Below, piece by piece: positions 16,880 through 24,337 of a stretch of DNA of 64,000 bases. How positions within the stretch are numbered: the stretch's first letter is position 1; every line of letters starts with the position of its first letter. Both the position numbers and the translations under genes were made by a program. The notes below the pieces were generated by a model that saw only the letters and a program-made list of their open reading frames with translations, searched no databases and was not told the DNA's origin. The stretch spans positions 186,001 to 250,000 of the forward strand of contig NZ_WMIC01000004.1 of assembly GCF_009711135.1 (NCBI RefSeq), read 5' to 3'. The stretch is from Flavobacterium sp. LC2016-01. Lineage in GTDB: Bacteria > Bacteroidota > Bacteroidia > Flavobacteriales > Flavobacteriaceae.

Positions 16880-19706
16880 TTGAATTAGATTTTTTTGGTT
16901 TGCTTACTTTTTCTTCCCTGATTACTTTATTGTGTTTTTCATCATAAACTGCGGCAATGATTTTTTGTCCCGTTTTACTGAATATCTTTATTTTAGGATT
17001 TTCGTGCGTTCCCGTTATCACAATTGGAAAACCAATAATTCCAAAAGGAGGAAGACCTAAACGCATTCTTAAATCGAGCAATCCGTCAAAACTTGTTGTA
17101 CCTTTTATTGTGGGTCTAAAGCTGGCAACAGAAAAAGTAAAAGGCTCAACAAAAATTAAATTATTATCTATCGTCGATTTAATTTCAATTCCTTTCATGT
17201 CAGGATTGTCAAGGCCTTTTTGCCCGGTTTTTGAACTGATCCCGTCAAATAATTTTAAGCCCTTGACCTGAACATCACGCAGGTTTATGGTACCGCCTCC
17301 TTCCAGCGATTCATAAATGGGTCCCATATTTCCGTTTAAATCGCCTTTGACATTATAATCAACAGAAATAATTCCCTGTGCTTTTTCAGCAACCGTTACC
17401 ATATCATGGAACATCGGTATTTCTTTGTAAGCGCGTTGAACACTAAAGTCTTTAGCAGTAAAATGTGCATCAAAATGAGCTGTTGTGGGCGATTCGTTTT
17501 TATAGGAAGCATCAATTCCTAAAAGGCAGTCAATGATATTAAAAGTGGCATTTTGTAAATAAAAATTCCCTTTTTCAATTCCGGTTTTGCCAGAAAGTTT
17601 GTTGAAGACTAAGCCGTTATATTCGACCTTATCAGCATTTGCGGTCAGGGAAACATTCAAGTTTTTCGGAATCATAACGACACCGCTCATTTTCGGATGA
17701 TCTTCTTTGGCATAATCAACTTCGAGTTTTCGGTCTTTGTTTTCACCATTTTCAAGTGCCATAAATTCGTCAACATTAATCAGTTTTGATTTCATATCGA
17801 AGTTGCCGCTCAGCGTTCCGTTTGATTCAAGAAAATAATTTATTGTATTTAAAAGATATCCATTAATATCAAAATCGGATTTGCCGTAAGTCGCATTGAA
17901 TTTTTCAAACCACATTTTTTCATTCTGAAAACGAAAATTTCCTTGTTTAATAAAGAAAGCCTTCGGAAAAAGTTCAGAAGTGGCTTTAATATTTTTTAGC
18001 AGAATGGTACCTCGGTTATCCAATTTATTATATTGTCCAGTTGTAGCATAACTCTGTTTTCCTTTAAGAGATAAATCGGCTTTTGCATAACCGGTTACAT
18101 CAACTCCTTTTTGCGAGAAAACCTGATAAATGCGTCCAACATTCAATTCACCTTTAAATTTGGCATTATAAGCCAAATCATTAAAGTCAGAAAGTGTAGC
18201 ATTTACATACATCGGATTTCCTTCAAAAACAAACGACGCCGGAGCTACAGCCACAATTAAATCCTGATAAGTGCCCGCTTTGTTGAGTACATTGGCAACA
18301 AAAGTAATATTAGTAATTGGGTTAGGATAGGAGTCGGTTTTCAGCCAGCCGTTGTGGAGCGCAATACCGCCAATAGTTTTTGGAAAAAGTTTTTTTGAAG
18401 TACTGAAAACACCTTTGGCCTTAATATTTGTCTTTAAAATTCCTTTTATATCAACCGAATTTAAACCCAAAGCAGCGTCGACAACTGCAAGATCCAGTGC
18501 GCCTTTTACGCTGGCATCGATTGTCATTTCGGTAAATCCTTTGCTGTGCAGATAGGCATTAAAATAATCTTTATCGCCCACTTTAAATTTAAAAGTTCGA
18601 AGATTTACCAGCAGTTGTTCCATATCTAAAGAAGGGAGAATCGCATTCAAATCCATTTGAAAATCAGTCAGCGGTACGGGAGCATTTTTATAATTTACAG
18701 CGCCTTTATCAATTTTTAAATTGAAAGCTAAATTTGGCTTTTGTTTTTTTTCGACATTATAATCTCCTTTCAAAGTAAAAAGAAGATCGCTTCGGCCTGA
18801 AATATCTGTTTTTTCCAGCCAAGTTAAATATTCGGGAGGCATTACAGAAAGCAGATCTTTTACGGTTGTATTTTCTGAAGCGGCTTTGATATTAATTTTA
18901 TACCCATCTCTTAAAATAGTAAAAAGCCCAGTGAATTTTAAGGGCAGTTTATTGATATGAAGTTCATTTTTTTGAAGAATAAATGAAAGTGCGTGTGTAT
19001 TGATACGGGTAATTAAATCGGCGCTTACATTTTTTCTTCTCAAATAGCCAGTGCGGTTATAGTAAAAATCAAGATTGTCGATTTTGGCATTGGTACTTAA
19101 ATCAAAAATATCTTCGCTGAGGTTTCCTTTTCCAATATAATTAAAACCTTTTGCATCAACTAAAACTTTGGCCGATCGGTCATTATATTTGACATGACAA
19201 TTTTCAAGATCAATTCTTTCCAGTCGTAGTGCAGTTCCTTCTTCGGGTGCGTTAGGATCTTTTTTGTCGTCTTTTCTATCTTCTGGAGCAATATAAATAT
19301 TGTAATTGGCTTGTCCTTTTTCGTTTACCATTACATTTATTAAAGCATCAGAAACGTATAATTTGTTGATTTTAACTTCATTGTCAAAAATCAGTCTTTT
19401 CAGATTTATTCCAAATGCAACCTGGTCTGCTTTTAACAACGTATCTTTGCTGAAAGGCGCAGAACCCGTCATAGACAAATCATCTAAAGAAACGGTCAGC
19501 GATGGAAAATGAGTAAAAAAGGAAAGTTTAGATTTCGAAAAATCCAATTTTGTGTCCAAACGTTCGTTGGCTATTTTTTTAACTTCAGAGGCAACTTTTC
19601 CGGGAAATAATAGCGGAATGAGAAAAAGTAAAAGTAATATTCCTGCTAACGTGATTCCGGTCCATTTTAAAATTTTTAGGCTTATATTTTTATATGAAGT
19701 TTTCAT
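16857..19706 (-). CDS. AsmA-like inner-membrane-anchored lipid-transport protein
   Basis: The 949-residue protein has an N-terminal membrane anchor (about 11-31, WTGITLAGILLLLFLIPLLF) and a long beta-rich periplasmic body. The C-terminal AsmA-like region includes GTINLRDVQVKGL, and DLRMRLGLPPFGIIGFPIVITGT. AsmA-superfamily proteins form periplasmic grooves thought to carry phospholipids between membranes. Here it follows MlaE, MlaF and MlaD homologues with a 12-base gap, which strongly suggests joint work in outer membrane lipid homeostasis: MlaD would feed or take lipid from this bridge. A Lys/Ser/Asn-rich cytosolic-like tail ends the protein (KPKKSNSNENKKSK). Confidence 0.88.
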   Translation of the reverse strand: MKTSYKNISLKILKWTGITLAGILLLLFLIPLLFPGKVASEVKKIANERLDTKLDFSKSKLSFFTHFPSLTVSLDDLSMTGSAPFSKDTLLKADQVAFGINLKRLIFDNEVKINKLYVSDALINVMVNEKGQANYNIYIAPEDRKDDKKDPNAPEEGTALRLERIDLENCHVKYNDRSAKVLVDAKGFNYIGKGNLSEDIFDLSTNAKIDNLDFYYNRTGYLRRKNVSADLITRINTHALSFILQKNELHINKLPLKFTGLFTILRDGYKINIKAASENTTVKDLLSVMPPEYLTWLEKTDISGRSDLLFTLKGDYNVEKKQKPNLAFNLKIDKGAVNYKNAPVPLTDFQMDLNAILPSLDMEQLLVNLRTFKFKVGDKDYFNAYLHSKGFTEMTIDASVKGALDLAVVDAALGLNSVDIKGILKTNIKAKGVFSTSKKLFPKTIGGIALHNGWLKTDSYPNPITNITFVANVLNKAGTYQDLIVAVAPASFVFEGNPMYVNATLSDFNDLAYNAKFKGELNVGRIYQVFSQKGVDVTGYAKADLSLKGKQSYATTGQYNKLDNRGTILLKNIKATSELFPKAFFIKQGNFRFQNEKMWFEKFNATYGKSDFDINGYLLNTINYFLESNGTLSGNFDMKSKLINVDEFMALENGENKDRKLEVDYAKEDHPKMSGVVMIPKNLNVSLTANADKVEYNGLVFNKLSGKTGIEKGNFYLQNATFNIIDCLLGIDASYKNESPTTAHFDAHFTAKDFSVQRAYKEIPMFHDMVTVAEKAQGIISVDYNVKGDLNGNMGPIYESLEGGGTINLRDVQVKGLKLFDGISSKTGQKGLDNPDMKGIEIKSTIDNNLIFVEPFTFSVASFRPTIKGTTSFDGLLDLRMRLGLPPFGIIGFPIVITGTHENPKIKIFSKTGQKIIAAVYDEKHNKVIREEKVSKPKKSNSNENKKSK

Positions 19707-19718
19707 GGCGTAGAAATT

Positions 19719-20573
19719 TTATTGTTTTTTTTCAGGCTCTTTTTTAGCATCTTGCTCTTTTTGCTTTTCCTGTTTTGCTTTTTCTTCTTTAGCTTTTTCT
19801 TCTTTAGCTTTTTCTTGCTTTTCCTTTTCTTCTTTGGCTTTTTCGTCTTTTTCTTTTTGAGCTTCTTCTTGTTTTTCTTTTATTTCTTCCTCTTTTTTAG
19901 CTTTTTCTTTCTCTTTTTTCTTGAAATAGCCTCTAAAAAGGAAATTGCTTTTTGCGGCTTCCATATTATCGCTGAAACCTTTTGTGCCACTTTCTAGATT
20001 TGAAAGCGTATTGGTGACACTGTTTGCCATTTTATCATCACGAACTAATCTTGCCAAAGCGCCGTTTCCGTTGTTCATGCTGTGGCTGAAAATGGCTAAT
20101 TCTTCAGAAATTACACCAACGTTATCAACGCTTTTTTTGACGCTTTTCATGATGTCATTCATTTCGATTCCGTCTATAGAAGCTATCGCACCGTTGTCTT
20201 CAATAATTTTTGTTGATTTTACTCCGGGAGAAATAGTCAATACTTTGTCGCCCATTAATCCGTCAGAACCAATTCCGGCACGGGCATCGGTTTTTATGAA
20301 TTTTCGAACGTCTTCTTTAATGACCATTGAAACCACTACAGAAGAATCGTTTATAATCCTGATCTCTTCAACAGTTCCAATGTTGATACCAGAAAAACGG
20401 ACATTGTTTCCGACTTCCAAACCACTTACAGTTTTAAATTTTGAACTGATGTGAAAAGTAGATCCAAACAGATTTTTTTGTTTTCCGATAAAATAAATGG
20501 CCATAATAAAAAGCAGCAGACCAACTGATACAAACATTCCTAATTTCCAAGTATATCCAGATTCCTTTTCCAT
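19719..20573 (-). CDS. mlaD: MlaD-family (MCE) lipid-binding protein with long Lys/Glu tail
   Basis: The 284-residue protein has one N-terminal transmembrane helix (about 10-29) and one MCE domain (about 35-115, FKTVSGLEVGNNVRFSGINI). The middle helical region (about 140-210) is likely the hydrophobic lipid tube. From about 213 on, the sequence is almost purely Lys, Glu, Gln, Ala and Asp in KEEKAKEEK-type repeats for some 70 residues. That tail is unusual for MlaD and may form a long single alpha-helix reaching across the periplasm or towards the AsmA partner. It lies 22 bases after mlaF and 12 before the AsmA gene. Confidence 0.9.
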   Translation of the reverse strand: MEKESGYTWKLGMFVSVGLLLFIMAIYFIGKQKNLFGSTFHISSKFKTVSGLEVGNNVRFSGINIGTVEEIRIINDSSVVVSMVIKEDVRKFIKTDARAGIGSDGLMGDKVLTISPGVKSTKIIEDNGAIASIDGIEMNDIMKSVKKSVDNVGVISEELAIFSHSMNNGNGALARLVRDDKMANSVTNTLSNLESGTKGFSDNMEAAKSNFLFRGYFKKKEKEKAKKEEEIKEKQEEAQKEKDEKAKEEKEKQEKAKEEKAKEEKAKQEKQKEQDAKKEPEKKQ

Positions 20574-20595
20574 GATTTCTACAATTTATTTTGCT

Positions 20596-21375
20596 TTATT
20601 CAAAAAATGAGCGCACCCATTCGTCTTCATCTTTTTCCAGTTCTTCATACGTTCCTTCGGCGTGGATTACTCCATCTTTTAAAACCATAATTCGGTCGGC
20701 AGTTAATTTGGCGCAGGCCATATCGTGCGTAATGATTATCGATGAGGTTTTTTGTTTGTGTTTGATATCCAGAATTAGTTCGCTTATTTCTCTTGATGTA
20801 ATCGTATCTAATCCTGTTGTGGGTTCGTCGTACAAAATGATTTCAGGTTTTAGAATCAGTGTTCTTGCCAAACCGATTCTCTTTCTCATTCCACCAGATA
20901 ATTCTGCTGGCATTTTATCAATTGCATCACTTAAACCAACACTATCAAGAGCTTCTAGAACCTCATTTTCAACGTCATCGGCAGTTAAATCTCTTTTATG
21001 GGCTCTAAGTGTGAAAGCAAGATTTTCTCTAACTGACATTGAATCGTATAAAGCGGCACTTTGGAACAAAAAACCAATTCTGACTCTCATTTTGTTGAGT
21101 TCACTTTTGCTGAGATCTAATATATTTTCATCAAAAACTTTTATTTCTCCTTTATCAGGTTCTATCAATCCGACAATACATTTTATCGTAACTGATTTTC
21201 CTGAACCAGATCGTCCTAAAATGACCAAATCTTCTCCTTTATTGACGGTCAGATTTACGCCATTTAAAACTTTATTGTCTTTTCCAAAAGTCTTCTGCAA
21301 ATCCCTAATCTCAATGATAGGAGTCTGCTTTTTATCTTTTGATTTTGGTTCGATATTTTTTTCTTCTTTAATCAT
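20596..21375 (-). CDS. mlaF: MlaF-like ABC transporter ATPase
   Basis: The 259-residue ATPase powers the lipid transporter. It has Walker A GRSGSGKS (residues 54-61), Q-loop FLFQSA, ABC signature LSGGMRKR, Walker B IILYDEP and the H-switch IIITHD. GLARTLILKPEIILYDEPT matches the MlaF subfamily well. An N-terminal charged leader of about 20 residues (KEEKNIEPKSKDKK) precedes the domain. It is separated from mlaE by a single base and from mlaD by 22. Confidence 0.93.
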   Translation of the reverse strand: MIKEEKNIEPKSKDKKQTPIIEIRDLQKTFGKDNKVLNGVNLTVNKGEDLVILGRSGSGKSVTIKCIVGLIEPDKGEIKVFDENILDLSKSELNKMRVRIGFLFQSAALYDSMSVRENLAFTLRAHKRDLTADDVENEVLEALDSVGLSDAIDKMPAELSGGMRKRIGLARTLILKPEIILYDEPTTGLDTITSREISELILDIKHKQKTSSIIITHDMACAKLTADRIMVLKDGVIHAEGTYEELEKDEDEWVRSFFE

Positions 21376-21376
21376 C

Positions 21377-22135
21377 TTAAAAAAATAAATCGGTTATCTG
21401 TACTGCGACCATATCAATAATAAATATGCTTAAAGAAGCTGTAACTACTGCTGAGTTTGCAGCTCGGCCTACACTTTCCGTTCCGTTTGCGGCATTAAAA
21501 CCTTTAAAACAGCCAATCATTCCAATGAAAAATCCAAAAAAGAAAGTTTTAATGGTAGCAGGAATAACATCCAGAAATTCCAGAGACTGAACAATTTGAG
21601 TTAAATAGCGATAAAAATTGACATCGCCATGAATATTTATGCCAACATAACCGCCAATAATTCCAACGGCATCTGCAAAAAACACTAAAATAGGAACCAT
21701 TAAAGTACAAGCTGCAATTCTCGTTACAACTAAATAATTATAAGGATTGATGGCTGAAACTTCCATCGCATCAATTTGTTCTGTAACTTTCATAGAACCT
21801 AATTCGGCACCAATTCCAGATGAAATTTTTCCGGCGCAGATTAAAGCTGTTATTACAGGAGCAATTTCACGAATCAGCGAAAGCGCCACCATTCCTGGAA
21901 GCCAGCTTTCGGCACCAAATTTTGACAGTGTAGGTCGGGACTGGATCGTGAGTACCAAACCCATTATAAAACCTGTTATAGCAACTAATGGCAACGATTT
22001 ATAACCAATAACATAACATTGTTTTAAGAACTCTTTTGCCTCGTAGGGAGGAATTAAAAGTTCCTTAAAAAACCGCGATGCAAACACTGTTGCAGTGCCA
22101 ATTTGTGCGAATGTATTTTTTAAGCTGAGGATCAA
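21377..22135 (-). CDS. mlaE: MlaE-like ABC transporter permease
   Basis: The 252-residue protein has the MlaE fold: an N-terminal amphipathic region, then four or five membrane helices. Conserved segments include ITGFIMGLVLTIQSRPTLSKFGA, the GAELGSMKVTEQIDAMEV loop that couples to MlaF, and GCFKGFNAANGTESVGRAANSAVV near the C-terminus. It exchanges phospholipid with the MCE partner at the inner membrane. It is the first gene of the six-gene operon running to 15147. The 257 bases upstream are AT-rich with no clear promoter found. Confidence 0.93.
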   Translation of the reverse strand: MILSLKNTFAQIGTATVFASRFFKELLIPPYEAKEFLKQCYVIGYKSLPLVAITGFIMGLVLTIQSRPTLSKFGAESWLPGMVALSLIREIAPVITALICAGKISSGIGAELGSMKVTEQIDAMEVSAINPYNYLVVTRIAACTLMVPILVFFADAVGIIGGYVGINIHGDVNFYRYLTQIVQSLEFLDVIPATIKTFFFGFFIGMIGCFKGFNAANGTESVGRAANSAVVTASLSIFIIDMVAVQITDLFF

Positions 22136-22324
22136 AATAATGTTGTTTTAGAGTTAAAACATATTGTAAATCAGTTTTTTAACAGTTTTATATGCCTTTT
22201 GTAATTATAGATGAAAGTTACCCTAATACTTGTTAAAATCTTTTACACAACTTTTTTGGATGCTTATATAATTTTCATCAAATCGCAATATTTATACTAT
22301 ATTGACGTTGTGGTCTCTGCAAAT

Positions 22325-22358
22325 AAAAAATCCCTTTCGTGAGAGAAAGGGATTTTTC
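22325..22358 (-). terminator. Terminator after fabF
   Basis: Arms AAAATCCCTTTC and GAAAGGGATTTT pair around a GTGAGA loop, with A/T tracts on both sides, 35 bases past the fabF stop. The same stem sequence is used at 24270-24298. Confidence 0.85.
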
Positions 22359-22392
22359 AAAAAATGTATGTTATTACAATTGGAATTAAGAT

Positions 22393-23637
22393 TTATTCTG
22401 TAAATTTTTTAAAGATGGAACTGGCCACATGACCACCAAAACCAAAAGTATTGCTCATGGCATAATTAACTATCCTGGATTGTGCTTTTCCAAGTGTCAA
22501 ATTAAATTTGTCTGCAAATTCGGGTTCTACATCTTGTGTGTTTATCGTTGGCGGAACAATATTTTCCTGAACCGCTTTTATACAGGCAATGGCTTCAATT
22601 GCGCCGGCACCGCCAAGCAAATGTCCGGTCATTGATTTCGTGGCGCTGATATTTGCATTAGGATTTATTCCAAATACTTTTTCTACTGCTTTAAGCTCAC
22701 TTAAATCACCAGTTGGAGTAGACGTTGCATGCGCATTAATGTAATCAATTTTGTCTGGTGTAATTCCAGCTTCTTCAAGGGCAAGTTCCATTCCTAAAAC
22801 GGCACCTTCACCTTCAGGATGTGTTCCTGTTAAATGATAAGCATCGGCAGCTAAACCTCCGCCTACAATTTCAGCGAGAATTACAGCGTTTCTTTTTATC
22901 GCGTGTTCATAGCTTTCTAATATCACAACTCCGGCGCCTTCACCTAAAACAAATCCGTCTCTGGTACTATCAAACGGACGCGAAGCTTTAGTATGATCGT
23001 CATTTAATGTTGACAATGCTTTTGAAGCATTAAAACCGCCAATAGAAGATTCTGTAACAGAAGCCTCAGAACCGCCAGTGATCATCATATCTGCCTTGCC
23101 CCAGCGAATGTAATTAAAAGCATCTATGATTGCCGTATTGCTGGCAGAGCAGGCTGCAGCAGTTGTATAGTTAATGCCGCGAAGTCCGTATTTAATTGAA
23201 ATAACTCCTGAGGCTATATTTACAATTCTTTTTGGAATGAAAAACGGACTGAATCTTGGCGTACCGTTTCCTAATTTATATTCTCCAATTTGTTCTTCAA
23301 AAGTTGAAATACCGCCATCGCCACAGCCCCATATAACTCCAATTCGGTTTTTGTTTAAGCTGTCGAAATCAATATTGGCATTTTTTACCGCTTCATCTGT
23401 TGCATATAATGCGTATTGCGTGAAAAGGTCGTATTTTCTTATTTCATTTTTTTCAAAAATAGACGAAGCATCAAAGTTTTTAACTTCGCATGCAAATTTA
23501 GTTTTGAATTGTGTGGTGTCAAATCTTGTTATTGGAGCCGCACCGCTGATTCCGTTAATTAATGAATTCCAATATTCCTGAACATTGTTTCCAATAGGAG
23601 TTACGGCTCCTAATCCTGTTACTACAACTCTTTTCAT
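22393..23637 (-). CDS. fabF: 3-oxoacyl-ACP synthase II (KAS II)
   Basis: This 414-residue thiolase-fold enzyme condenses malonyl-ACP with acyl-ACP in fatty acid elongation. The Cys-His-His triad is complete: Cys163 in TAAACSAS, His303 in NAHATSTPTGD and His339 in KSMTGHLLGG, with Lys334 beside it. N-terminal VVVTGLGAVTPIG and C-terminal NTFGFGGHVAS are canonical. Length is normal. Its start shares one base with the end of the upstream tetR gene, so expression is tied to that regulator. Being separate from an acyl carrier protein gene, it may be a second, specialised fabF rather than the housekeeping copy. Confidence 0.92.
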   Translation of the reverse strand: MKRVVVTGLGAVTPIGNNVQEYWNSLINGISGAAPITRFDTTQFKTKFACEVKNFDASSIFEKNEIRKYDLFTQYALYATDEAVKNANIDFDSLNKNRIGVIWGCGDGGISTFEEQIGEYKLGNGTPRFSPFFIPKRIVNIASGVISIKYGLRGINYTTAAACSASNTAIIDAFNYIRWGKADMMITGGSEASVTESSIGGFNASKALSTLNDDHTKASRPFDSTRDGFVLGEGAGVVILESYEHAIKRNAVILAEIVGGGLAADAYHLTGTHPEGEGAVLGMELALEEAGITPDKIDYINAHATSTPTGDLSELKAVEKVFGINPNANISATKSMTGHLLGGAGAIEAIACIKAVQENIVPPTINTQDVEPEFADKFNLTLGKAQSRIVNYAMSNTFGFGGHVASSIFKKFTE

Positions 23638-24194
23638 TATTTTTTAGGTCTTAATTCTGTTAATATCGTTTCTCTTACTAATTCAAAATCATCATCATTT
23701 GTTAGTCTTGAAAGCTGTACAATTGCAACCATATTGGTTATTATCATTATAGCTTTTGTTCTTGGTGCCATTTCAAAATCAAATATTTTGAGTTCTTTTC
23801 CTTCGATCAAAACTTCCGTCAGCCAGGTAATTACAATTTGAGCAAATCCTTGCAGTTCTGTTTTTATGGATTCGTCCAGCGTATTTAAATCTGTTGCTAA
23901 TGATCCCACAATGCAGACTTTATTTTCTTTTTTTATCTGTGCCTGTACCGCTAAGAAAGCTTCAAGTTGTATTAAAGGAGATTCATTGGCTACTTTTTTC
24001 TTCAAAGCTTCAGTTCTTGCTATATGTTCTTTTATAGTCGCCACTCCAAGATCTGATTTAGTAGGGAAGTGATAATGTATAGAAGCGGTTTTTATGCCAA
24101 TATCATTTGAAATATCTTTAAAACTAAAAGCATTATAGCCTTTGTTTCGAATAAACTGATCTGCTTTTTCTATAATATTTTCCCGTGTTGTCAT
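23637..24194 (-). CDS. TetR/AcrR-family regulator controlling fabF
   Basis: The 185-residue regulator has an N-terminal TetR helix-turn-helix (about 8-54: FIRNKGYNAFSFKDISNDI, then TASIHYHFPTKSDLG). The C-terminal domain includes AIMIITNMVAIVQLSRL and is probably where an effector, perhaps an acyl ligand, binds; that is inference. Its gene overlaps fabF by one base. A promoter with a dyad in its spacer lies at 24212-24241, so autoregulation of the two-gene operon is likely. Confidence 0.88.
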   Translation of the reverse strand: MTTRENIIEKADQFIRNKGYNAFSFKDISNDIGIKTASIHYHFPTKSDLGVATIKEHIARTEALKKKVANESPLIQLEAFLAVQAQIKKENKVCIVGSLATDLNTLDESIKTELQGFAQIVITWLTEVLIEGKELKIFDFEMAPRTKAIMIITNMVAIVQLSRLTNDDDFELVRETILTELRPKK

Positions 24195-24211
24195 AGCAGT
24201 AATTTTTTTGA

Positions 24212-24241
24212 CAAAGATACTACCTATTAGTAGATAGGCAA
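24212..24241 (-). promoter_or_regulatory. TTG-N19-TATCTTTG promoter with dyad operator in spacer
   Basis: On the minus strand TTG (24239-24241) and TATCTTTG (24212-24219) match the Bacteroidota -33/-7 consensus with a 19-base spacer. The spacer holds the quasi-palindrome CTATCTACTAATAGGTAG (24220-24237, 14 of 18 positions symmetric). The -7 box ends 18 bases before the tetR ATG at 24194. Confidence 0.75.
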
Positions 24242-24269
24242 ATTTATTTGTTTATTTTTAACAAAACAA

Positions 24270-24298
24270 AAAATCCCTTTCATTAAGAAAGGGATTTT
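24270..24298 (-). terminator. Terminator after GT4-GH130 operon
   Basis: Arms AAAATCCCTTTC (24270-24281) and GAAAGGGATTTT (24287-24298) form a 12-bp perfect stem with an ATTAA loop, 40 bases past the glycosyltransferase stop. Confidence 0.85.
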
Positions 24299-24337
24299 AA
24301 GGGTTTAAAAGGAATTTTGGTCAGCTTTGCCGTTATA

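Noticed and set aside
16957..17271. Plus-strand ORF inside the AsmA-like gene
   Set aside because: Antisense frame without features; the minus-strand frame is continuous and domain-bearing.
19722..19997. Plus-strand ORF rich in Phe, Leu and Ser
   Set aside because: It is the antisense of the Lys/Glu tail of the MlaD homologue; AAA/GAA codons read backwards give TTT/TTC.
20591..21388. 265-residue plus-strand ORF
   Set aside because: It is antisense to mlaF, which has all ABC ATPase motifs; the shadow has no recognisable domain.
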